From positions 1 through 20,615 of the IMG/VR virus record IMGVR_UViG_3300037322_000105: a stretch of DNA of 20,615 bases. The stretch is one strand, 5' to 3'. The DNA is from a virus. Positions within the stretch are counted from its first letter, which is position 1; every line of letters begins with the position of its first letter. Below the pieces are notes generated by a model. It saw nothing but the letters and a program-made list of their open reading frames with translations, ran no database searches and was not told the DNA's origin. Position numbers and translations under genes: made by a program. This document shows, piece by piece, positions 8,223 to 12,931 of this stretch.

Positions 8223-8237
8223 TACGTTTACTTTATG
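8223..8237 (+). promoter_or_regulatory. TACGTTTA box four bases before endonuclease ATG
   Basis: TACGTTTA (8223-8230), a one-base variant of TAnnTTTG, is followed by cttt and then ATG. The geometry is the same as at the portal gene. It could restart transcription after the terminator. No -33 element is evident. Confidence 0.3.
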
Positions 8238-8969
8238 GAAGGAATATATAAAATAACAAGTCCAACGGGACGTATTTATATTGGTCAAAGTATCGATGTA
8301 GAAAAAAGACGTAGAATGTACGTAAAAAATCATTGTATAAAACAAACTAAGTTATACGCTAGTTTGGTTAAATATGGTTTTGATAAACACTTATTTGAAG
8401 TAATAGAGGAGTGTGTTTGGGGGTTGTTAAACGAACGTGAGGAATATTGGATAGAATTTTACAATACCTTCAATAGTGACAGTGGAATGAACCTTTCTTC
8501 AGGAGGTTTAAATAAAAGAGTGTCTGAGGAAACTAAAAAGAAAATAAGCATAGGTAATTCAAGAAAAAAAAGACCTGATTTATCATTAATGAATAGAACC
8601 CAAAAAAGAATACCGAGTAAAGAAACTATTGCAAAAGGTTTAGAAAGTAGAAAAGGTTTTAAACATAGCGAAGAGAGCAAAATAATTATGCGTAATAAAG
8701 CACTATTAAGACCTCTAGTGAGTGAAGAAACAAAAGCTTTAATGTCTAAAAATAGAAAAGGAATAAAGCCTACTGAAGAAATGAAAAAAGGTATCTTATT
8801 AGCTCGTTTAAATAGCGAAAAAACAGGCAAAACTGTTGTTAATATAAATACAAATGAAGAATATAAAAATTTAACTTATCTTTGTAATTTAAAAGGTTAT
8901 GTTTATGGAACTATGAAAAAGAAAATGAGAGGTGATTCTAAAAACAATACTGATTACAAATACAAATAA
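8235..8969 (+). CDS. Free-standing GIY-YIG homing endonuclease with NUMOD3-like repeats
   Basis: This 244-residue protein is a mobile DNA-cutting enzyme that spreads its own gene into related phages lacking it. The N-terminal nuclease domain has GIY (3-5) and YIG (15-17), the Arg cluster KRRR (24-27), a glutamate-containing LNEREEYWIEFYNT segment (about 71-84) and GMNLSSGG, all typical. Residues about 97-185 contain several NUMOD3-like DNA-binding units (VSEETKKKIS, KHSEESKIIM, VSEETKALMS, KPTEEMKKGI). The last 45 residues (VVNINTNEEYKNLTYLCNLK and onward) look like NUMOD1. I chose ATG 8235 over the TTG at 8220, because GIY motifs lie near the N-terminus in this family and the earlier codons fall in the terminator T-run. 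It is not inside an intron and interrupts the capsid-to-connector order. Confidence 0.92.
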   Translation: MEGIYKITSPTGRIYIGQSIDVEKRRRMYVKNHCIKQTKLYASLVKYGFDKHLFEVIEECVWGLLNEREEYWIEFYNTFNSDSGMNLSSGGLNKRVSEETKKKISIGNSRKKRPDLSLMNRTQKRIPSKETIAKGLESRKGFKHSEESKIIMRNKALLRPLVSEETKALMSKNRKGIKPTEEMKKGILLARLNSEKTGKTVVNINTNEEYKNLTYLCNLKGYVYGTMKKKMRGDSKNNTDYKYK

Positions 8970-9008
8970 TTTATTTCTTTTTCATAGTTAGTTATTTTTT
9001 TTAGTTTT

Positions 9009-9039
9009 AAACCCGCTACAATTAAGTAGCGGGTTTTTT
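9009..9039. terminator. Bidirectional terminator between convergent genes
   Basis: AAACCCGCTAC (9009-9019) pairs with GTAGCGGGTTT (9026-9036) around a six-base loop, an 11-bp GC-rich stem followed by T through 9039. The plus-strand endonuclease ends at 8969 and the minus-strand cassette ends at 9044. The hairpin therefore serves plus-strand messages well and can also serve minus-strand ones, although the T-run on that side is shorter. Confidence 0.87.
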
Positions 9040-9043
9040 GTAA

Positions 9044-9277
9044 TTACTCTTTTTTATCAATCATTACACTACAGCTTAACTCCCAACCTTCTGGATATTG
9101 TTCGTTTCCGCTATCACAATCAACAATTTTTAAATTAACTAACTTTGCCAAGTCATTTATATGAAGTCGGTTTAAAAAGCCTTTAATAAATTGCTTTTTC
9201 ATTATTTCACGCGAACCATCGTTAATATCGTACGTGTGTTTTAACTTAATTTCTGAATGTTTTAGTTTTGTTTTCAT
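9044..9277 (-). CDS. Small unrecognised protein, last gene of antisense cassette 1
   Basis: This 77-residue protein is not one I recognise. It has a Lys-rich N-terminus (MKTKLKHSEIKLKHTYDIND), a helical middle (KKQFIKGFLNRLHINDLAKL, about 27-46) and an acidic end with PEGWELSCSVMIDKKE. No membrane segment or signal peptide is seen. It is the last of five minus-strand genes. Its ATG overlaps the upstream stop in ATGA, and it ends five bases from the shared terminator. Its start lies inside the 14-base sequence AAACCATGAAAACA that also surrounds two other starts in this cassette. Being antisense to the late operon, it was probably acquired as a moron. Confidence 0.65.
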   Translation of the reverse strand: MKTKLKHSEIKLKHTYDINDGSREIMKKQFIKGFLNRLHINDLAKLVNLKIVDCDSGNEQYPEGWELSCSVMIDKKE

Positions 9278-9282
9278 GGTTT
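9269..9282 (-). repeat. Copy 1 of 14-base start-codon repeat AAACCATGAAAACA
   Basis: On the minus strand this reads AAACCATGAAAACA and contains the ATG of the 77-residue gene. Identical copies occur at 9532-9545 and 9886-9899, each at a gene start. Confidence 0.8.
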
Positions 9283-9540
9283 TTTATGTAAAATGTTTAA
9301 TAGTTCCAATACAAAACTTTCTGAAAGTAATTTTTCTGTATTTGGTTGTTTTTCAGGGATCTTTTCGATAAAGTTTAGCATTTGCACAGGCAAGCCCATC
9401 ACTTCGTTGTTAACAAATACCATTATTGAGCTAAAACCTTTTTTAGTTACTAAATAAAATCCTGCTGTCGGGTAATTTTTTAGATCATCAATTTTATCAC
9501 ATTTAGAAAGTTCTATTTCATATACTCTAATTGTTTTCAT
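9274..9540 (-). CDS. Small unrecognised protein, antisense cassette 1
   Basis: This 88-residue soluble-looking protein has no assignable function. The N-terminal half alternates strand-like segments: MKTIRVYEIELSKCDKIDDL, YPTAGFYLVTKKGFSSIMVF and VNNEVMGLPVQM. This suggests a small beta or alpha-beta domain. The C-terminal 25 residues form an amphipathic helix (EKLLSESFVLELLNILHKKP). It overlaps the gene before it by 14 bases and the gene after it by 4 bases, so translation is probably coupled through the cassette. Its start is embedded in AAACCATGAAAACA. Confidence 0.65.
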   Translation of the reverse strand: MKTIRVYEIELSKCDKIDDLKNYPTAGFYLVTKKGFSSIMVFVNNEVMGLPVQMLNFIEKIPEKQPNTEKLLSESFVLELLNILHKKP

Positions 9541-9670
9541 GGTTTCTCATTTGTTTTAATACTTGTTTGTACAAAAAATTTTTATAATCATTTGTTAATT
9601 CTCCTTTTGGTAGCACGTAAAAAGTAAGCCTTATTAAATACATAGCTATTAATTTTCTAAATTTTTTCAT
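9527..9670 (-). CDS. 47-residue basic protein, antisense cassette 1
   Basis: This short minus-strand frame encodes 47 residues: a basic and hydrophobic N-terminal half (MKKFRKLIAMYLIRLTFYVL) and a polar, basic C-terminal half (NDYKNFLYKQVLKQMRNHEN). The first half could be an amphipathic or membrane-associated helix, but the charges at Lys, Arg and Arg14 make a true membrane span uncertain. It begins in an ATGA overlap with the upstream 45-residue gene and ends 14 bases inside the next gene. Those nested boundaries are the main evidence that it is real. Function unknown. Confidence 0.5.
   Translation of the reverse strand: MKKFRKLIAMYLIRLTFYVLPKGELTNDYKNFLYKQVLKQMRNHENN
9532..9545 (-). repeat. 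Copy 2 of 14-base start-codon repeat
   Basis: This is identical to the copies at 9269-9282 and 9886-9899 and contains the ATG of the 88-residue gene. Confidence 0.8.
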
Positions 9671-9804
9671 AAATCTAAAGTTTTTATAAATTTTAAAATT
9701 GTTTGCTTATACTTTGGGTTAATCCAAAAAGATACATTTTTCTTGTCTCCTTTAGGGCGTCCCGAGCCTTCTCTTTTGCCTCCGTGAGGTTTTTTGTCTT
9801 GCAT
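9667..9804 (-). CDS. 45-residue GGxREGSGRPKG miniprotein (possible DNA binder)
   Basis: This 45-residue frame reads as a Gly/Arg/Lys-rich N-terminus HGGKREGSGRPKGDKKN (7-23), then a strand-like VSFWINPKY (24-32) and a helix TILKFIKTL (35-43). The GGxREGSGRPKG motif is common at the N-terminus of small phage and plasmid proteins and of some small terminase subunits. The GRPKG core resembles an AT-hook, and the strand-helix remainder could be the beginning of a ribbon-helix-helix. A DNA-binding role is therefore a reasonable inference, not shown. It follows the 28-residue frame by three bases and overlaps the next gene by four. A related motif occurs in the second antisense cassette at 11446-11598. 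Confidence 0.6.
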   Translation of the reverse strand: MQDKKPHGGKREGSGRPKGDKKNVSFWINPKYKQTILKFIKTLDL

Positions 9805-9807
9805 AAG

Positions 9808-9894
9808 TTATCTGTACTTTAAAGGGGTTAATAAATGGATTGATACTATAATTACAACTACAATTAATGCGATAATTTTCTCTGATGTTTTCAT
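9808..9894 (-). CDS. 28-residue single-pass membrane peptide, first gene of antisense cassette 1
   Basis: This is the first frame after the minus-strand promoter. It encodes a short charged start (MKTSEK), one strongly hydrophobic stretch of about 14 residues (IIALIVVVIIVSIHLL, about 7-22) and a basic end (PLKYR). The placement 12 bases after a well-formed -7 box, the AAACCATGAAAACA start context shared with two other genes, and the membrane-segment pattern support it despite its size. Function unknown. Very small membrane peptides in prophages can act in exclusion or toxicity, but nothing here shows that. Confidence 0.5.
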   Translation of the reverse strand: MKTSEKIIALIVVVIIVSIHLLTPLKYR

Positions 9895-9899
9895 GGTTT
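9886..9899 (-). repeat. Copy 3 of 14-base start-codon repeat
   Basis: This is identical to the other two copies and contains the ATG of the 28-residue membrane peptide at the head of the cassette. Confidence 0.8.
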
Positions 9900-9905
9900 T
9901 TTTAT

Positions 9906-9936
9906 CAAAGATAATATAATATTTGAATTAAACAAT
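9906..9936 (-). promoter_or_regulatory. Bacteroidetes-type promoter for antisense cassette 1
   Basis: Read on the minus strand, ATTG (9936-9933), a 19-base spacer and TATCTTTG (9913-9906) match the known Bacteroidetes pattern of -33 TTTG or TTG, 19-21 bases, then -7 TAnnTTTG. The first ATG of the cassette lies 11 bases further on. This is the best promoter match in the window. Confidence 0.75.
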
Positions 9937-9966
9937 AGTGAAATCAAATTATTTTAAATTAATTTG

Positions 9967-9974
9967 TATATTTA
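9967..9974 (+). promoter_or_regulatory. Plus-strand TATATTTA box before head-tail joining genes
   Basis: TATATTTA lies 22 bases before the ATG at 9997 and about 30 bases from the minus-strand promoter, which makes a divergent pair. It could restart the late operon after the antisense cassette. A -33 element is not evident, so confidence is modest. Confidence 0.4.
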
Positions 9975-9996
9975 CATAACTTTAAAACCTAAAGAC

Positions 9997-10116
9997 ATGA
10001 AACTAATACTTTTAAGAGATCACATTTACGGAAAAAAAGGCGATAAAATAACCGTAGACGCGGAAAAATCAACTTACTTAATTCAATGTGGAATAGCTAA
10101 AATTGACAAAAAATGA
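9997..10116 (+). CDS. 39-residue phage head protein with GDKITV-type motif
   Basis: This frame encodes 39 residues: MKLILLRDHIYGKKGDKITV, then a DAEKSTYLIQCGIAKI segment (21-36) and DKK. The layout of a short strand, a KKGD turn, an ITV strand, an Ala-Glu helix and a CGIA end is common in tiny proteins encoded between capsid and connector genes of HK97-type phages. These are probably small beta-barrel head-associated proteins. It follows a TATATTTA box by 22 bases and shares an ATGA overlap with the next gene. The role is inferred from place and pattern only. Confidence 0.65.
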   Translation: MKLILLRDHIYGKKGDKITVDAEKSTYLIQCGIAKIDKK

Positions 10117-10253
10117 TAAGATTTGTAAAAGAAGGTTTTGACACATTAAAGTCTAAATCCATAAAAATAGGTGAGGTTATCGACTTGGGAGAACTTAGAA
10201 ATAAATTAGCAATCGAAAGGGGTTTAGCGGTTGCAGAAAAACAAAAGAAATGA
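10113..10253 (+). CDS. 46-residue phage head protein related to preceding gene
   Basis: This 46-residue frame begins in the ATGA overlap with the previous gene and ends in an ATGA overlap with the connector gene. Its plan resembles the 39-residue neighbour: an N-terminal strand (MIRFVKEGFDTL), a SIKIGEVIDLGELRNKLAIE core (16-35) and RGLAVAEKQKK. Compared with the neighbour, IGEVIDL takes the place of KGDKITV, and ERGLAV the place of QCGIAK. The two could be products of an old duplication or bind the same head surface. No function is proven. Confidence 0.65.
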   Translation: MIRFVKEGFDTLKSKSIKIGEVIDLGELRNKLAIERGLAVAEKQKK

Positions 10254-10696
10254 GTTATTTAAACGTAATTACGTTAGAGCAAGCGAAGGTATATTTAAGA
10301 ATTGACGAAGATCAAACCGAAACAGACAACGAAATAATCGCAATGATAAATGGCGCATTTTCATTTATCGAAAAACGAACTAATCATATTATTTTCCCTC
10401 GTGAAAAAACATATTACGGCGAGCATAATATAAACGTCTATGATTTTCCAATAAACGAACCATTACCAATTGATAATATAAGGCTAAAGTATGCTAATTA
10501 TTCACGTTTCACGCTTACCGATGAAATAACGCTAAACGTTGGATATGAATTACCGTTAAATGTCCCAGAAGAACTAAAACAAGCAGCTTTACAAATGTTA
10601 AAAGTATGGTACTATGAAGCTGAAAAACAAGTTAATACTACATTAATTCCTGATTCAGTACTTATGGCATTAGACGTAAATAAGAGATTTGTATGA
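10250..10696 (+). CDS. Head-tail connector (HK97 gp6-like adaptor)
   Basis: This 148-residue protein fits the gp6-like adaptor family, which forms a ring under the portal. The diagnostic start is NVITLEQAKVYLRIDEDQTE (5-24), followed by a TDNEIIAMINGAFSFIEKRT helix (25-44). This is the usual pattern of an early LRID motif and a helix that tracks along the portal. A strand-rich centre (YYGEHNINVYDFPINEPLPI) and a C-terminal helix (EELKQAALQMLKVWYYEAEK) complete it. It overlaps genes on both sides by four bases, within the run connector, closure, completion seen in many siphoviruses. Confidence 0.85.
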   Translation: MSYLNVITLEQAKVYLRIDEDQTETDNEIIAMINGAFSFIEKRTNHIIFPREKTYYGEHNINVYDFPINEPLPIDNIRLKYANYSRFTLTDEITLNVGYELPLNVPEELKQAALQMLKVWYYEAEKQVNTTLIPDSVLMALDVNKRFV

Positions 10697-11019
10697 TAAG
10701 TAGAAAATACAATAAAATAATTGAACTATACAATTTAGAACCAATTAGCGACGAGTTTGGAGGGTTTACAGTCGTGCCTAAATCTATGGGTAAAAAATGG
10801 GCGCATATTGAAACGAAAGTAAGTGTTAGAAATACCGATAATGGGAATGTAGAAAACTATCAAACTATTATCATTTCGTTTAGAGGTCGTGGCTTAAATT
10901 TATACGTAAAGACCGACTATATTGTGTATAAGTCAAAAAAATACGTAATTAATAAAATTGACGATGTAGATTTAACAGGGATTGATTTAACCGCATTTTG
11001 CACAGAATCCGATGGCTAA
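10693..11019 (+). CDS. Head closure protein (head-tail joining, gp7/SPP1 gp16-like)
   Basis: This 108-residue protein has the size and strand-rich layout of phage head-tail joining or head closure proteins, which plug the portal-adaptor channel. Visible features are an N-terminal DEFGGFTVVPKSMGKKWAHI (20-39), typical of the first beta hairpin, then VENYQTIIISFRGRG (53-67) and LYVKTDYIVYKSKKYVINKI (70-89). It starts in an ATGA overlap with the connector gene and overlaps the tail completion gene by 8 bases. Sequence conservation in this family is low, so much of the call rests on order and length. Confidence 0.75.
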   Translation: MISRKYNKIIELYNLEPISDEFGGFTVVPKSMGKKWAHIETKVSVRNTDNGNVENYQTIIISFRGRGLNLYVKTDYIVYKSKKYVINKIDDVDLTGIDLTAFCTESDG

Positions 11020-11449
11020 AGTAGGGATAAAAGGCATTTCAAGTACAATAAACGAATTGCGTAAATTTGGAGCTAAAGCCGATAAGATAATTAGTGAAAA
11101 TATTGAAGCTACATCACAAGAAATGGTACAAAAAGCCGTTTCATTAGTACCTAAAGACTTTGGTAAATTAGCTCAATCGATACAATCGGTAAAAGTAGAC
11201 AATTTACATTACAGAGTTGAAGCTGGCGGGGGAGTCGCTCCTTACGCTCCTTATGTTGAATATGGCACGGGCGGGCTTTTTGATGTGCCAAAAGAATTTA
11301 AAAAGCAGGCGTCACTTGCTAAAGGTAAAAAAATAAAAAAAGTTAATTTAAAGCCACGGCCTTACATGTATCCCGCTTTTGTTTTTGGTTCTAAAGATTT
11401 ACTAGAAAATTTAAAAAAGGAATTGGAAGTATTGACAAAAGCCACCTAG
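11012..11449 (+). CDS. HK97 gp10-like tail completion protein
   Basis: This 145-residue protein matches the HK97 gp10 family, which acts at the head-tail interface during tail attachment. The signature blocks are the VPKDFGKLAQSI segment (about 47-58) and APYAPYVEYGTGG (about 76-88). A central Gly-rich region and PRPYMYPAF (about 115-123) follow. All occur in the family order. The stop codon TAG (11447-11449) lies inside the left arm of the terminator hairpin and overlaps the antiparallel stop of the minus-strand miniprotein gene. This ends the head-joining unit; the tail genes resume after the second antisense cassette. Confidence 0.9.
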   Translation: MAKVGIKGISSTINELRKFGAKADKIISENIEATSQEMVQKAVSLVPKDFGKLAQSIQSVKVDNLHYRVEAGGGVAPYAPYVEYGTGGLFDVPKEFKKQASLAKGKKIKKVNLKPRPYMYPAFVFGSKDLLENLKKELEVLTKAT

Positions 11450-11464
11450 ATAATAGGTGGCTTT
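11438..11464. terminator. Bidirectional terminator holding both convergent stop codons
   Basis: AAAGCCACCTA (11438-11448) pairs with TAGGTGGCTTT (11454-11464) around a five-base loop, an 11-bp perfect stem. T-rich sequence follows on both strands (CTTTGTTT on plus, CTTTTG on minus), although neither run is long. The plus gene stops at 11449 and the minus gene at 11446, both inside the left arm. Confidence 0.8.
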
Positions 11465-11598
11465 GTTTCTAAATCTTTAATAAATTTATCTATTTCAGCT
11501 TTATTCCCTTTAAAAGTCCAAAATCTAAGTAAGCTTTTGCCTGTACTTTTTCGCCCGCTGTTTTCTCTAAAGCCGCCCCATTTGTTTTTCTCTTCCAT
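11446..11598 (-). CDS. 50-residue GGFRENSGR miniprotein, antisense cassette 2
   Basis: This 50-residue minus-strand frame reads MEEKNKWGGFRENSGRKSTG, then KSLLRFWTFKGNKAEIDKFI (21-40) and a short KDLETKPPII end. The WGGFRENSGRKSTG block is a diverged form of the GGKREGSGRPKG motif in the 45-residue protein at 9667-9804. The following strand and helix also line up (RFWTFKGNKAEIDKFIKDLE against SFWINPKYKQTILKFIKTLD). The two are therefore probably homologous miniproteins, perhaps DNA-binding. The stop shares CTAG with the stop of the convergent gp10-like gene, inside the terminator stem. It lies four bases after the 112-residue gene and is probably expressed with it. Confidence 0.65.
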   Translation of the reverse strand: MEEKNKWGGFRENSGRKSTGKSLLRFWTFKGNKAEIDKFIKDLETKPPII

Positions 11599-11602
11599 TT
11601 GA

Positions 11603-11941
11603 TTATAGCCCCTCTTTTAAATCTATAGAATATAAAAAAGCCTCTTTATAACTTTCAAAGCAAAAGAAATTAAAATTTATATCTTGATCGTTGATTCTTT
11701 TAATGTGATTTTTAAAATAGTTAGCCACATCAAATAAATCTTTAGAAATAAAAAAAGATGGATTTTCTTCTTCAATTTCGCAATCTTTCCAGCTTTGAAA
11801 ACAAACAAAAACTTTATCTTCACTTAGTTCAAGTTGTTCTTCAATTAATACAAAATAACGATCTTGTATTTCATTTTTTGTAAATTCATAAGTTGGAATA
11901 TCTCCAGCTTGATTTGATGTGCTAATTGTTATTTTTGCCAT
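11603..11941 (-). CDS. 112-residue unrecognised protein, antisense cassette 2
   Basis: I do not recognise this protein. It is acidic and soluble-looking. The N-terminal part (MAKITISTSNQAGDIPTYEF) is strand-like, and the middle (VLIEEQLELSEDKVFVCFQS) is rich in Glu. The C-terminal third holds many aromatic residues (FFISKDLFDVANYF, INFNFFCFESYKEAFLYSID). No signal peptide or membrane segment is present. It is transcribed against the late genes from a promoter-like TATGTTTG box 20 bases upstream and is followed by the miniprotein gene. Small acidic moron products sometimes counter host defences by mimicking DNA, but nothing specific supports that here. Confidence 0.68.
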   Translation of the reverse strand: MAKITISTSNQAGDIPTYEFTKNEIQDRYFVLIEEQLELSEDKVFVCFQSWKDCEIEEENPSFFISKDLFDVANYFKNHIKRINDQDINFNFFCFESYKEAFLYSIDLKEGL

Positions 11942-11961
11942 AATTTTATTTTTTTGTTATG

Positions 11962-11988
11962 CAAACATAAACATTAATTTGATACAAA
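11962..11988 (-). promoter_or_regulatory. Promoter-like element for antisense cassette 2
   Basis: On the minus strand TATGTTTG (11969-11962) matches the -7 element TAnnTTTG. A TTTG (11988-11985) lies upstream at a 15-base spacing, shorter than the usual 19-21. The start codon follows 20 bases after the -7 box. Confidence 0.5.
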
Positions 11989-12030
11989 AGCATTAAATCA
12001 AAAACTTTAACATTTAACATTTACATTTAG

Positions 12031-12044
12031 TATATTTGCTTATG
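12031..12044 (+). promoter_or_regulatory. TATATTTG box three bases before tail terminator ATG
   Basis: TATATTTG (12031-12038) is followed by ctt and then ATG at 12042. It restarts the plus-strand series after antisense cassette 2. Its distance from the start codon matches the portal gene to within one base. No -33 element is obvious. Confidence 0.4.
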
Positions 12045-12464
12045 CAAAAGTCAAACCCGAATAAATGGATTAGAAAAGCGATACACGCAGCTATTAATAA
12101 TATGGTTGTTAACGGTTTGACAATACCGTGTTATGACACTAGAGTTAAACCAAATGAAAATCCAAACTATTATGTTTTAATGAGTTCGCAAAGCAAAAGG
12201 AGGCTTAATATTAATAAATGTGAAGAGTTTTGGGAAGCGGATATTTTACTAGATATAGTTACTATTTATCCCGCATTTGGAGCGACTGGAAGCCGTTTAT
12301 TAGTTGATGACATTGAGGATAAAGTAAGGGAGTTGACAAACGTTTTGCAAGTCGATAATTTTACGGTATTATTCCAAAATATAGATCAAACAGGTTTAGA
12401 CAATATTAACGATAACACGATGGTATATCGAAATTTATACAGAATTATATTAACACTTAAATAG
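12042..12464 (+). CDS. Tail terminator-like protein
   Basis: This 140-residue protein is placed and sized like the tail terminator, which caps the tail tube and joins it to the head. It has a helical start (SNPNKWIRKAIHAAINNMVV) followed by a CYDTRVKPNENPNYYVLMSS stretch. The ADILLDIVTIYPAFGATGSR strand segment then leads to an LVDDIEDKVREL helix, and RNLYRIILTL closes the protein. This is the alpha-beta order usual for such proteins. The upstream TTG at 12036 lies within the TATATTTG box, so ATG 12042 is the better start. The gene directly precedes the tail tube gene (8 bases apart), as expected. Sequence identity across the family is low. Confidence 0.7.
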   Translation: MQKSNPNKWIRKAIHAAINNMVVNGLTIPCYDTRVKPNENPNYYVLMSSQSKRRLNINKCEEFWEADILLDIVTIYPAFGATGSRLLVDDIEDKVRELTNVLQVDNFTVLFQNIDQTGLDNINDNTMVYRNLYRIILTLK

Positions 12465-12472
12465 CAAATTTT

Positions 12473-12931
12473 ATGGCAACATTTATCAAAGGAGAAGCAA
12501 ATATTCTCTTTATTTACAAATCTACTGCGCCAGTTGGCTGGAAGCCTATCGCATGCCTTACTTCAAATTCTTTGGCTACAGAATTACCGTCTATTGAATC
12601 GCAAACAAAATGCGATCCAGGAGTAGTTGTAAAACAACCGGGAACTTTTGCTTATACAATCGACGCGGAAGGTCAATACATTGACACAACTAGCGCGGGT
12701 GGCGATACAGGCAAAACTTCGCATGATGCCCTTTTAGCGATTCAACTTACAAAACAAAATGTACAATGGAAAATTGACACGAATGTTAGTAATCCAGCGT
12801 CAATTAAGTATTTCGGAACTGCTAATATTTCCTCTTTAAATTTAGACGCTGCTGCAGGAGACGAATTAATGACTTTTAGCGTAACGCTAGACGGTTCGGG
12901 TAATATTTTAAATATTGATCCAAATGTTTAA
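12473..12931 (+). CDS. Major tail tube protein
   Basis: This 152-residue protein is the likely tube subunit of the long tail. The sequence is rich in strands and matches the TP901-1-like tail tube pattern. An early PVGWKPIACLTSNSLATELP (16-35) leads to IESQTKCDPGVVVKQPG and FAYTIDAEGQYIDTT. LLAIQLTKQNVQWKIDTN follows, and the end is YFGTANISSLNLDAAAGDEL then MTFSVTLDGSGNI. The order (tail terminator, tube, then chaperones and tape measure) supports it strongly. The next gene starts 8 bases before this gene's stop. It is similar in layout to the protein at 17601-18101. Confidence 0.85.
   Translation: MATFIKGEANILFIYKSTAPVGWKPIACLTSNSLATELPSIESQTKCDPGVVVKQPGTFAYTIDAEGQYIDTTSAGGDTGKTSHDALLAIQLTKQNVQWKIDTNVSNPASIKYFGTANISSLNLDAAAGDELMTFSVTLDGSGNILNIDPNV

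Noticed and set aside
8220-8234. TTG start for the endonuclease giving five extra residues
   Set aside because: The TTG overlaps the terminator T-run, and the GIY motif normally lies only a few residues from the start. ATG 8235 fits better.
8459-8830. 123-residue minus-strand open frame inside the endonuclease gene
   Set aside because: It lies wholly opposite a gene with clear GIY-YIG and NUMOD3 motifs. Its Leu/Phe/Ser-rich hydrophobic sequence is what the complement of Lys/Glu-rich coding DNA gives.
12036-12041. TTG start for the tail terminator gene
   Set aside because: It lies within the TATATTTG box, and ATG 12042 matches the spacing seen before other genes.
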